From: Apostichopus californicus | Taxonomy: Eukaryota > Echinodermata > Holothuroidea > Aspidochirotida > Stichopodidae | DNA: 28,576 nucleotides | Direction of reading: 5' to 3' | Assembly: GCA_020650975.1 (NCBI GenBank) | Contig: JAIPMN010003347.1 | Span: forward strand, 1 to 28,576 | Shown here: piece by piece, positions 1-10,256 of the stretch | Numbering within the stretch: the stretch's first letter is position 1 | Layout: every line of letters starts with the position of its first letter | Made by a program: the position numbers and the translations under genes | The notes under the pieces: model-generated | Databases searched by the model: none | The model's input: the letters and a program-made list of their open reading frames with translations, nothing else | Told to the model about the DNA's origin: nothing

Positions 1-955
1 AACAATAGATTAAAGACAATGACTTTATGACTAGGAACATACTCGAACGACATCCTGAAACAATAGATTAAATACAATGACATTATGACTAGGAATGAAA
101 GACAATGACATTATTACTAGGAACATACTCCAACGACATCTTGAAACAATAGATTAAAGACAATGACATTATTAGGAACATACTCGAACGACATCCTGAA
201 ACAATAGGTAAAGACAATGACACTATGACTAGGAACAAAACACGAAGACATTATTACAAGGAACATACTATAACGACATCCTGAAACAATAGATTAAAGA
301 CAATGACATTATGACTCGGAACAAAAGACAAAGACATTATTACTAGGAACATACTCCAACGACATCCTGAAACAATAGATTAAAGACAATGACTTTATGA
401 CTAGGAACATACTCGAACGACATCCTGAAACAATAGATTAAATACAATGACATTATGACTAGGAATGAAAGACAATGACTTTATGACTAGGAACATACTC
501 CAACGACATCCTGAAACAATAGATTAAAGACAATGACATTATTACTAGGAACATACTCCAACGACATCCTGAAACAATAGATTAAATACAATGACATTAT
601 GACTAGGAATGAAAGACAATGACATTATTACTAGGAACATACTCCAACGACATCCTGAAACAATAGATTAAAGACAATGACATTATTACTAGGAACAAAC
701 TCGAACGACATCCTGAAACAATAGGTAAAGACAATGACATTATGACTAGGAACAAAACACGAAGACATTATTACTAGGAACATACTATAACGACATCCTG
801 AAACAATAGATTAAAGACAATGACATTATGACTCGGAACAAAAGACAAAGACATTATTACTAAGAAAATATTCATACAAAATCCTGAAACAACAGGTAAA
901 AGACAATGACATTATGACAAGGAACAAAAGACGAAGACGAAAGACAAAGAAAAAT
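1..955. repeat. Minisatellite 1a, about 58-bp unit with 28-30 bp sub-units
   Basis: Head-to-tail units contain GACATCCTGAAACAATAG, then TTAAAGACAATGACATTATG and ACTAGGAACATACTC. Some units have an extra short block, GGAACAAAAGACAATGACAT. Variation is concentrated at the base before AACGACATCC (CGAAC, CCAAC, ATAAC, CTAAC). The last unit decays near 900-955. Open frames in it are repeat translations. The array starts outside the window. Confidence 0.93.
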
Positions 956-956
956 T

Positions 957-1151
957 GGCCACTAATTCCCATGGTTCCCTTAGTTTTAAACAACGAAAAA
1001 GACATCTTCAAGACCAAAACACATCTTTGGTTTACTCTGAGCCTAGTCAGCCTACACACCAATGATGACTTTATGTTAGGCTACCTACAGTAAGCTCAAC
1101 AATTGTAAGTCTTGTAAAATGTATGCTAACCCCTTTCATCAATATTCTCAA
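957..1151. repeat. Duplicated unique segment, copy 1
   Basis: About 195 bp (from near CCACTAATTCCCATGG to CCTTTCATCAATATTC) recur at 1848-2037 with few substitutions. Each copy follows a minisatellite-1 array, so array plus segment were duplicated together as a block of roughly 0.9 kb. Confidence 0.9.
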
Positions 1152-1231
1152 GTTTCTCTAAGAAGCATTACTGACATAGATTTCATGCGATCGTACGATT
1201 GTCAGGAAACAGGGAGAGTGAAAAGACTTAC

Positions 1232-1270
1232 CTCTATCCTTTCTTCATTAGGAAGTTGATTCCCTTCCTC
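1232..1270 (-). CDS. Acidic tail exon next to a minisatellite (39 nt, phase 0-0)
   Basis: The acceptor CTATTGTTTCAG| and donor GAG|GTAAGT bound an exon reading EEGNQLPNEERIE. It is acidic and hydrophilic like the other tail exons. Its acceptor is the same sequence that occurs in every unit of the adjoining 58-bp minisatellite, so the exon begins exactly at the edge of that array. The exon leaves in phase 0 and no stop follows within it, so at least one more exon must lie beyond position 1. Confidence 0.6.
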
Positions 1271-1835
1271 CTGAAACAATAGATTAAAGACAATGACATT
1301 ATGACTAGGAATAAAAGACAATGACATTACATTAGGAACATACTCGAACGACATCCTGAAACAATAGGTTAAAGACAATGACATTATGACTAGGAACATA
1401 CTCGAACGACATCCTGAAACAATAGGTAAAAGCCAATGACATTATGACTAGGAACAAAAGCCAATATTTAAACAACATCCTGAAACAATAGGTAAAAGAC
1501 AATGATATTATGACTAGGAACAAAAGACAATGACATTATGACTAGAAACAAAAGACAATGACATTATTACTCGAGCAACATCCTAAGAACATACTCGAAC
1601 GAAATCCTGAAACAATATGTCAAAGATAAGGACATTATCACTATGAACATACTCTAACGACATCCTGAAACAATAGGTAAAGACAATGACATTATCACTA
1701 GGAACATACTCTAACGACATCCTGAAACAATAGGTTAAAGACAAGGACATTATCACTAGGAACATACTATAATGACATCCTGAAACAATAGGTTAAAGAC
1801 AATGACATTCTTACTAGGAACATACTCTATGTACA
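1271..1835. repeat. Minisatellite 1b, same 58-bp family, abutting exon 1232-1270
   Basis: This is the same unit as at 1-955, in the same orientation, with more diverged copies and TTAAAGACAAGGACATTATC variants. Its first unit directly supplies the splice acceptor of the exon ending at 1270. Confidence 0.92.
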
Positions 1836-1847
1836 GTAGAACAAATA

Positions 1848-2037
1848 ACCACTAATACCCATGGTTCCCTTAGCTTTAAACAAGTAAAAAGACATTTTCA
1901 AGACCAAAACACATCTTAGGTTTACTCTGAGCCTAGTCAGTCTACACACCAATGATGACCTTATGTTAGGCAACCTACAGTAAGCTCAACAATTGTAACT
2001 CTTGTAAAATGTATGCTAACCCCTTTCATCAATATTC
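1848..2037. repeat. Duplicated unique segment, copy 2
   Basis: Partner of 957-1151. After the common end the two copies diverge: copy 1 leads to exon 1232-1270, copy 2 to unrelated intron sequence. Confidence 0.9.
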
Positions 2038-2384
2038 AGTCAGAGGGGGAAAGGGGAACATTCATAGGGCCATGAACTCCAAACATGACATAACTGTAGC
2101 AATTTACTGTCACCAGTTTGATTTATAATAATATTGATAATAATATTCAGGGCTTACTAATATCAATCCTATCATGGTTTCGACATCACTGTATTTATCT
2201 ACTGGTTTATTTTTACCGTTTAACTTCTTACTCTCCACAATTTGAAGTTGAGTCTCTGCTTTTACTGATTTCTGGAAGATGTTATTTATTTATTTATTTT
2301 TGGCATCAGGCTATGACCTGTCCTTTTACTATCACAATGGTAAGTTTGAAAATAATCTGCAACGATTCTGAATGATATACTTAC

Positions 2385-2395
2385 ATCTGTAGAAT
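2385..2395 (-). CDS. Candidate 11-nt microexon (phase 1 to 0)
   Basis: The acceptor TTTATTTTTCTCCAATTAG| and donor GAT|GTAAGTAT enclose only 11 nt. In phase it contributes junction Tyr plus Ser-Thr-Asp and leaves in phase 0, which is what the next exon (1232-1270) needs. Evidence is splice-site strength and phase alone. Without it the frame would fail between the 25-nt and 39-nt exons, unless another exon is used. Confidence 0.42.
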
Positions 2396-2484
2396 CTAAT
2401 TGGAGAAAAATAAAGAGAAAGAAAAATCTAACTATTAATACTGTTTTTATTGCTCATTCTAACTAGGGTATAAAAGGTTCTCAA

Positions 2485-3777
2485 GCATAATGCATGCACT
2501 CACACATAATGCATGCGCTCACACATAATACATGCGCTCACACATAATACATGCGCTCACGCATAATGCATGCACTCACGCATAATGAATGCACTCACAC
2601 ATAATGCATGCGCTCACACATAATGCATGCACTCACACATAATGCATGCGCTCACACATAATGAATGCACTCACACATAATGCATGCACTCACACATAAT
2701 GCATGCGCTCACGCATAATGCATGCACTCACACATAATGAATGCACTCACACATAATGCATGCACTCACACATAATGCATGCACTCACACATAATGAATG
2801 CACTCACACATAATGCATGCACTCACACATAATGCATGCGCTCACACATAATACATGCGCTCACACATAATACATGAACTCACGCATAATGCATGCACTC
2901 ACACATAATGCATGCGCTCACACATAATACATGCGCTCACACATAATACATGCACTCACGCATAATGCATGCACTCACACATAATGAATGCACTCACACA
3001 TAATGCATGCACTCACGCATAATGAATGCACTCACACATAATGCATGCGCTCACACATAATGCATGCGCACGCATAATGCATGCACTCACACATAATACA
3101 TGCACTCACGCATAATACATGCACTCACACATAATGAATGCACTCACGCATAATGCATGCACTCACACATAATGCATGCGCTTGCACATAATGCATGTAC
3201 TCACACATAATGAATGCACTCATGCATAATGCATGCACTCACACATATTGAATGCACTCACACAGTATGCGTGTACTCACACATAATGAATGCACACACA
3301 TATAATGCATGCACTCACACATAATGAATGCACTCACACATAATGCATGCACTCACACATAATGAATGCACTCACACATAATGCATGCACTCACACATAA
3401 TGAATGCACTCATGCATAATGCATGCACTCACACATATTGAATGCACTCACACATAATGCATGCACTCACACATAATGAATGCACTCATGCATAATGCAT
3501 GCACTCACACATATTATATGCACTCACACAGTATGCGTGTACTCACACATAATGAATGCACTCACACATAATGCATGCACTCACACATAATGAATGCACT
3601 CACACATAATGCATGCACTCACACATAATACATGCACTCACACATAATGAATGCACTCCCACATAATGAATGCACTCACACATAATGCATGCACTCACAC
3701 ATAATGAATGCACTCCCACATAATGAATGCACTCACACATAATGCATGCACTCACACATAATGCATGCACTCACAAA
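2485..3777. repeat. Minisatellite 2, 19-bp unit, about 68 copies
   Basis: The unit is GCATGCACTCACACATAAT, with variants GAATGC, ACATGC, GCATGCGCTC and CACGCATAAT. It contains long alternating purine-pyrimidine stretches (ATGCATGC, CACACAT). On the transcribed strand each unit shows GTGAGT. The edge decays into unique sequence after 3777. Confidence 0.95.
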
Positions 3778-4595
3778 TGCACAAAGAATTTTGGTGATCA
3801 TAAGCAGTTCTGTAAGTTTATCACTATTAGTTTGGTTCCTTTCAGTACAAAAGTCAACAAAAGAACATGGTTTATTAGACCTTGTTCACATCTGAGAATG
3901 CAAGGATTCTGTTTTCCCCCCGGAGAGGTAATAAAGTTGACCCTCAACTCCTCCACATTTGAGATTGCAACATGAATGACGCAAAAGAACATTATGCAAT
4001 CAGGAAAAAGTCACGATGACCGATCACAGTTCCTCTGCTTTGTTTACAATTGACAAACCACAGTTCTGATGCGATACTGTGTGCAATACACGGAAAGAAC
4101 CTAATGAGGTTTACGCCATTCTAACTCAGTAGAGAAATATGTAGCCTATTGCCCTATGGAGAATGGCAATCAACAGTGAGTTTAGTTACAATATAGGGAC
4201 ATTTTTTGGAATGGGCAGATGCTTGTGAAATGACACATGATGTTGCCATAAAGCCCAATGTTTTTGAACGCGAGTCTCTCCAGTTCTCCCCAGTTTGAAG
4301 CACTGATGGACACTGTGCCTAATTTATCATACACTGGAATATACTACTAACATAAGAAACACCTTCACTCACACTACTGTTCAGTACTAAGGGGGAAATG
4401 TGACATGGCTTATGTAACATTCCCTTCCCTACAAATCAAACAAAAGTCCTCTCACTCAAGGCTTCTTCAATATGAGAAAAAATAAATTGATCACGCTTGA
4501 AAATCCTGATGTTACAATTTGAGGTCGAGTCAAAATTAATAACGCCTGCAGTTGCTAGTTATAGTACTATGGTGCGTGGGTTTGGGTTTGTGTTT
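3778..4595. other. Intronic unique sequence, nothing recognised
   Basis: AT-rich single-copy DNA between minisatellite 2 and a GC-rich short element. There is no convincing exon; the short frames at 3727-3992 are chance. Confidence 0.5.
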
Positions 4596-4739
4596 GTGTG
4601 GGGAGTGACAAGGTCCAGTCACCCCGAGATCTTGAGTCTTTTGACCAGGCTACGATCGCCCTTGTCGGGACCGGCTCCTCCACCAAATGGCCATGACCAT
4701 TGCGGGATCTGATCCCGTACAGGTGAGCAGCTCCCACAC
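4596..4739. mobile_element. Candidate short GC-rich element with imperfect terminal inverted repeats
   Basis: The stretch begins GTGTGGGGAG and ends CTCCCACAC. Inside is a perfect palindrome, CGGGATC-T-GATCCCG, at 4703-4717. It is clearly more GC-rich than its surroundings. It could be a small MITE or a SINE fragment. No target-site duplication is obvious. Confidence 0.33.
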
Positions 4740-5449
4740 TACGATATTGATGGACCTTGCAGGGTTCCGTTTCCTCCTTGTATTCTCAAAAGTTAACAGG
4801 GCTTTGTAAGGATTGCATGCAAGCTATCTGCATAACGCTTCATCACATTTTGCAACAAAGTATTAAGTCCTTATGTCAGCCAACACTACCCAAATTAACA
4901 GGAAAGCATTAAAAAGAGTTATGTTGCATCAATATAGTACACGGTTTAGTGCAAATGCTGCTTAAAAATAATATGTGGGTGTCACATCTTATTTATATAA
5001 ATTTCTAAGAATCGTGTTTTTTACTTCCATGAAATTAATAGAAGCTATAAAACAATGGAATAACAGTGTAGCCGTGGACTGATAGACAGGTACCACCATC
5101 ATTGAATTTGTAGAGAAAAGATGAGCGATTCTCAAAATTTTCGATTTTGTTGGATTATGTTGAATATTATCGACGGTAAGCATTCTGAAAGTCTGGCAAA
5201 TTACAGGACAATCGCTAATTTTTCTTGTACAATGAAACGTACAAATTCTTTGCGATTTATTGTAAAGGGGATTTTTTTATTATGATACATTTTCAATGAA
5301 ACTGTGGCTGCCAAATGAACTACACAATTCATGCAGTTACTGTAGAAGACCACATATTGCAACTATCACAAGGTTTTACAAATGTAAAGTATTTTCTGGC
5401 TAATGTGAAGATTATGCTTCTCAAACAATAAATTCTGGTTAATACATAC
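4740..5449. other. Intronic unique sequence
   Basis: AT-rich. A minus-strand frame at 4989-5183 has no usable splice-site pair in phase. Nothing else is seen. Confidence 0.45.
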
Positions 5450-5474
5450 AGTCTGATCCACGATCATCCAGAAA
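5450..5474 (-). CDS. Microexon, 25 nt (phase 0 to 1)
   Basis: A long pyrimidine tract (TTTCTTTTTTCTTTCTAG|) is followed by 25 nt and a donor ACT|GTATGT. Entered in phase 0 from the previous exon it encodes FLDDRGSD and leaves in phase 1. Phase-1 entry would meet a TGA. The acidic DDRGSD fits the tail. The splice sites are among the best in the window, which is why I accept an exon this short, but a cryptic exon cannot be excluded. Confidence 0.52.
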
Positions 5475-6011
5475 CTAGAAAGAAAAAAGAAATATAAAAA
5501 TTAAAAATACAATTATAAAATAGACAAGATTTATAATGACAATGACAATATTGGGGGGCCAAAAAACAAAAAAAAAGGGGGAATATTCTCAATAAGTCTT
5601 TTTGAGGCTTGTGGAGTTTGCCTAGCATAAATTATTTTGAATACTACAGATTTTCTTGGCGACAACTTTTATTTTTTTTATAATTCTGTGAAAACATCCC
5701 CAAAAAGAAAACTTCCCTTGAGAATGAAAAGAAAGGAAGCATCTTTGAGAATACATGGTTCAAAATCTTTTAAACAAACAAAATTCCCAAATTTTTTTTT
5801 CTTCTTCAAATCACATTTTATGGTTTAACTGTGAACTTGTGAAGCCTAGACACTAAATATAGACCTACTGTTAGGGCTACCTACAGTCGGTATATCATCT
5901 GATGGTAAGGCTTCTGTAGCTGGATAGGTATTGCCAGCAAAAATAATGCGGCTGAACATTTTCTAGGGAATCCATTCCGTTCCGAGTATTTTGCTGTGGC
6001 TGGTTACAATA

Positions 6012-6083
6012 TTTAATACGTTTTCAGATTTGTTTTTGGCTGATAAATCAACTATTTAACAATCCGTCGTCGTCAGGTACGAA
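6012..6083 (-). CDS. Candidate alternative terminal exon with stop and ATTAAA signal
   Basis: A very C-rich pyrimidine tract ends in CCCTCAG| at 6084. Entered in phase 0, which is what exon 7352-7392 provides, the sequence reads FVPDDDGLLNS and then TGA at 6048-6050. An ATTAAA hexamer follows about 30 nt after the stop, at 6017-6012. Phase 1 or 2 entry meets an early stop instead. If used, it would give a shorter secreted isoform that ends before the 3' minisatellite introns. It is inferred from sequence signals only. Confidence 0.33.
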
Positions 6084-6825
6084 CTGAGGGCCTGGGGGTG
6101 GAAGGGGGGTGGGTGGTGAAGCGTGAATGTTTAGTGGCAAAATTTTTGCTGTGATTAGCCAAAATATCACATGTTTATATCCTTGACAAGTCAGATCAAG
6201 ATTTGAAGAACAACCCCTAGTGTATAATGTGTACATTCCAATCTTCAGCCCGATACCAACGTGAGCTCCAGTATCACTTAGTGCATGTCATGAACACACC
6301 ATCTTTCTTATTACTAGTCATGATGTTTAACTTACTACCATTTGATTTCCCCCTTTAATCCATCATCTGCTGTTGGATTTCATGCGTGATACATCATTTT
6401 TTATCACAAGAGTTTTGGTTTACACTTGACTTGTTTTTTTTACTTATTTATTTTTTTAACTGCTTTAGGCATATGACCACTTCTGCAGTTTTTGTACCTT
6501 TAAAAACTTGACTTCAATCGAGCTCCATTTTTTGGGGGCTTTCCTTTGGACAGAGTTTGAAATGTCAGGACCACGTTAAAGGTTATCACTTTCTTTGGTT
6601 GTTGCTGAGATATAAGTACATTTCTTCCTGAATTGACTGATATTTTTACTACAAAACATTGTCGGTTTTGCATCATCTGTTCTCTTGTGTTACCTATCCA
6701 GCTACAGCAGACCCGATGCCTTTGTTAAGTTACATGAAGTGTACGATGGAAAGTAATAAATCCCCCAAAACTGACCCATCCTGGCACATATGTTCTTCTT
6801 CCATAACAAAACAGTAATACATATA

Positions 6826-7137
6826 CAGGGATGTGCTCCGGAATATTTGAGTGCCGGTCAGATTGTGCGGTAGTGTGATCCACACCCTGGGAGAGGGATC
6901 TCATGGGTGGGGTACCCCCTCCTCACTGGACAAATTTTGCACATAAAGTATCCTTAGGTGGTGCTTTTTTTCCTATTCTGTGCCATGCATTCTCCCAAAT
7001 TTTGGTTACGGTAAAATTTGTTAAATTATCATCAAATAAGTGCCGGGCGGAAATGTTTAAAATATTGTTTGTGCTGGGCGGCATTCAGAACTGCTGGGCG
7101 CAGCCGCCCGGTGCCGCCCAGTTTGAGCATATCCCTG
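6826..7137. mobile_element. hAT-like MITE, CAGGGATGTGC family, copy 1
   Basis: It starts CAGGGATGTGCTC and ends GAGCATATCCCTG, an inverted-repeat pair with one mismatch. Inner sequence has GTGCCGG and repeated TGGGCGGC/GCCCAGC blocks, as in the element at 13188-13515 but in the opposite orientation. There is no transposase. The CAGGG terminus suggests hAT, but a clean 8-bp target duplication is not visible. Confidence 0.68.
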
Positions 7138-7351
7138 CATATCAATAACACAAGGTGTTGCAATGAGGTATGGAGCCAAGCTTTCCAGACTCATCTTGAT
7201 TTTCCAGACTAAATCTTCAAAAATTCAAGACTCAGGGAAAGGGTTTTTTCCGTTCTCCTCACTTCTCTCCTATTTTCTGGACTACCCGAAAACCGTGAGA
7301 AAAGTAAAATTGTTATGATTTATGTTAGACATGAATGTAGCTTTTACTTAC

Positions 7352-7392
7352 TAAGTCTTGGCCGCCATCGTTCTGATTCGGGTTGAATGTAT
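7352..7392 (-). CDS. Asn/Gln-rich tail exon (41 nt, phase 1 to 0)
   Basis: The acceptor TTTCTGAACAG| and donor TTA|GTAAGT bound an exon read as junction Asp plus TFNPNQNDGGQDL. It leaves in phase 0. A second possible donor four bases on (GTAA|GTAAAA) would leave in phase 1, but the first has the better consensus and fits the 25-nt exon at 5450-5474, which is open only for phase 0 or 2 entry. Composition (Asn, Gln, Gly, Asp) continues the hydrophilic tail. There is no paralogous copy in the window. Confidence 0.62.
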
Positions 7393-7399
7393 CTGTTCA

Positions 7400-8756
7400 G
7401 AAATTGAAGAAAGATTAGTTCATTTGTTTAGCAATTAAAGGTTAATTATCAATCTGACCATTATTTTGTCTATGTCTTTAAGATTAGCATTCTCCAGCAC
7501 AGAGAATTTGAACACAAACGTATCGATTAATGTTGATGTTCGTACCCAAAAAATTGATCCTTATCCCCCCCCTCCCCCCTCCCCACTTCCCTCTCCATTC
7601 ATAGTAGAAGTTGCTTGGCCAAGTCTAATTTGCATATAACACTCAGAGCACCACATAATTCACTAAATGGCTGAATTCCCAGCCTATTTACACCTCTTTG
7701 GGGAATAATAATACTAACAAAAAAACGCTATTATTTTAGATCCATGAGTGACAATACATTATTATTTCTCGTTGGTATTAAGTGCAGAGAGACTTTTGTA
7801 CAACGCTTGTTTGTGTAAAGTAAGTGGTGTGAATAAAATGTAAAAAGTTGCTATAAAATAGTGTATTTAATGAATATTCTACTGGAAAAAAAAACGAAAA
7901 AAAGGAAAGGTAAGGAAAGAAGAAGGGCTTCCTCAAATAAAGTGGTAAAATCTCTTCATGCACATTTTGCATCAAGGTACTGTAATGTCACTCTGACTGA
8001 GTTTAGTGTTATTGTCTATATATGGAACAAAAAAACAACAAAAATAATTTGAGAAAGAAAGAAATAAAAAATGCAAAACTCAAACCAAATGTCTGACTGT
8101 GGTTTTGTCATATTGTATCTATCTAATAAAAATAACTTGACGAAATGGTAGAACCAAAATTGGAAATAACAAAGCATGTTTTGTCCTCATCCTTTTATAA
8201 ATTCAGATCACTATTCTATAAGCCATCATTCTGTAAATATAATCTGAACCATGCTTCAAAGCAATGTAAACAGAGTCTCTGTAAAATAAGTTGGTCGAAC
8301 ATGCAAATGATTACAATGGAACCAGCAAATTACAAGGAAAATATGCAAATGAGACGAGTACAGTCAATGCACACACGCCCAGTTGAGACAATTTATTCAT
8401 ATACTGTCCTTTCATTTCATGCTTCAAAACCATCTTACCAATGGTAAATGGAAAGGTTTAGGAACTGTTCATACTGTCAGTATGAGTGCTTTGAAGCAAT
8501 AAACCAGAGGACAGTTTAGAGTGGTGTTAGCACTGAAAAATTGTCCGGGACTGGTAGAAATACAAAATTATGCTGAAGCTTCTTTACATTTCAAACGATG
8601 CAGATGAAATAGGGGAGGAATTTTTAGAAGAAGGCAGGAAAATGCAGGAACATGAAAGTTATGATGGGTTTCTTTGTCAAATACCTGTGGAAGTGGATGC
8701 CGTGCTTCTGCTATCAGAGGTGGTGAGGTTGTTTGCTTGGGGAGCGGCTGTGACAC
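7400..8756. other. Intronic sequence
   Basis: AT-rich with a pyrimidine run at 7566-7597. Frames at 7778-7975, 8145-8447 and 8568-8788 have no matching splice sites or recognisable domain. Confidence 0.4.
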
Positions 8757-8826
8757 CTTTCACCACTGTACATCAAAATGATACATGAATATGTTGTAGC
8801 AAATGCAAGAAAAAGCTGCAAAAGTA
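8757..8826. repeat. Outlying degenerate unit of minisatellite 3
   Basis: CACTGTACATCAAAATGATA and GTAGCAAATGCAAGAAAAAG match the 70-bp unit of the array at 9133-10256, but this copy is separated from it by a SINE. Confidence 0.65.
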
Positions 8827-8830
8827 ACTT

Positions 8831-9127
8831 TTTTTTTGTTATGTAGCGCTTTACACCAGCGATAGGTCTCAAAGCGCTTTACAGACGTTATATTACCCCC
8901 TGGTCAATCATAGTCTGTCCCAGAGACAATCCCTCCAGTCGGCAGCAGTTATATACTGCACCCAATGACAAGTTACCTCACAGGTACCCATTTAACCCCT
9001 GGGTGGAGAGAGGCAAGTGAGATAAAGCATCTTGCCCAAGGACACAACGTTATGAACTAGGCAGGAATCGAACCAGCAATCCTTGGATCATGAGTCCGAC
9101 GCCTTAGCCAATTGGCCAACACGCTCT
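8831..9127 (-). mobile_element. tRNA-derived SINE
   Basis: Read on the minus strand, the head is tRNA-like. It has a box A-like TGGCCAATTGG (9118-9108) and a perfect box B, GGTTCGATTCC (9074-9064), with a CAT where an anticodon would be. A body with CTTGGGCAAGATGC follows. The tail has two AAAGCGCT blocks and ends with an A-run (T-run on the plus strand at 8829-8837). The conserved GCGCTTTACA tail and CTTGCCCAAGGACACAAC body resemble SINEs of marine deuterostomes. It is inserted in, or next to, minisatellite 3. It is not a functional tRNA gene. Confidence 0.8.
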
Positions 9128-9132
9128 CAATA

Positions 9133-10256
9133 ATGTAATAACTGTACATCCAAATGATACACAGTCATGTTACCATCTAGCAGGTGCAAGCATAAGCTAC
9201 AAAGGTCACTTACTGAACAGTCTAATAATACAGTCATGTTAATATGTAGCAGGTGCAACATTAAGCTACAATGGTCACTTACTGTACATCCAAATAATAC
9301 ACAGTCATGTTAATATGTAGCAGGTGCAACATTAAGCTACAATGGTCACTTACTGAACAGTCTAATAATACACAGTCATGTTAATAAGTAGCAGGTGCAA
9401 GAATAAGCTACAAAGGTCAGTTACTGTACATCCAAATGATACAGTCATGTTAATATGTAGCAGGTGCAAGCATAGGCTACGAAGGTCACTGAACTGAACG
9501 TCCAAATGATACACAGTCGTGTTACCATTTTACAAGTGCAAGAATAAGCTACAAAGGTCAGTTACTGTACATCCAAATGATACACAGTCATGTTAATATG
9601 TAGCAGGGGCAAACATAGGCTACGAAGGTCACTTACTAAACAGCCAAATAATACATAGTCATGTTAATACAAAGCAGGTGCAAGCATAGGCTACAAAGGA
9701 CACTTATTGTACAGTCAAATTATACAGTCATGTTAATATGTAGCAGGTGCAACATTAAGCTACAAAGGTCAGTTACTGAACAGTCTAATAATACACAGTC
9801 ATGTTAATATGTAGCAGGTGCAAGGCTACAGTACAAAGGTCATTTACTCTACATGCAAATGATACACAGTCATGTTAATATGAAGCAGGTGCAAGGCTAC
9901 AGTACAAAGGTAATTTAATAACTTGTACATCCAAATGATACACGGTCATGTTACCATCTAGCAAATGCAAGAATAAGCTAAAAGAGTCAGTTACTGTACA
10001 GCCAAATGATACAGTCATGTTAATATGTAGCAGGTGCAAGCATAGGCTACAAAGGTCACTTACTGTACAGCCAAATGTTACACAGTCATGTTAATATGTA
10101 GCAGGTGCAAGCATAGGCTACAAAGGTCACTTACTGTACAGCCAAATGTTACACAGTCATGTTAATATGTAGCAGGTGCAAGCATAGGCTACAAAGGTCA
10201 CTTATTGTACAGTCAAATGATACACAGTCATGTTAATATGTAGCAGGTGCAAGAAT
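9133..10256. repeat. Minisatellite 3, about 68-71 bp unit, about 16 copies
   Basis: Units share ACAGTCATGTTAATATGTAG, CAGGTGCAAGCATAGGCTAC and AAAGGTCACTTACTGTACA. The last copies (10010-10230) are nearly identical with a 71-bp period, while the first copies are more diverged. This suggests that the right end is the most recently homogenised. Confidence 0.93.

Noticed and set aside
826-1765. Minus-strand frames of 60-78 residues with repeated MFLVIMSLS and YCFRMS peptides
   Set aside because: They are translations of the 58-bp minisatellite. Only the segment 1232-1270 has exon-like support.
2485-3777. CRISPR-like regular array
   Set aside because: Units are 19 bp with no unique spacers and the context is a eukaryotic intron; it is a simple minisatellite.
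5885-5913. Possible exon reading ALPSDDIPT
   Set aside because: The acceptor is fair, but with the better donor the exit phase and with the other donor the entry into the 25-nt exon do not both fit; it is kept out of the model.
8570-8788. Plus-strand frame with acidic stretch
   Set aside because: There are no splice sites in phase and the gene around it is on the other strand; it ends in a minisatellite unit.
9060-9127. tRNA gene with CAT anticodon
   Set aside because: Boxes A and B are present but the sequence runs directly into a SINE body with an A-rich tail, so it is a tRNA-derived SINE head.
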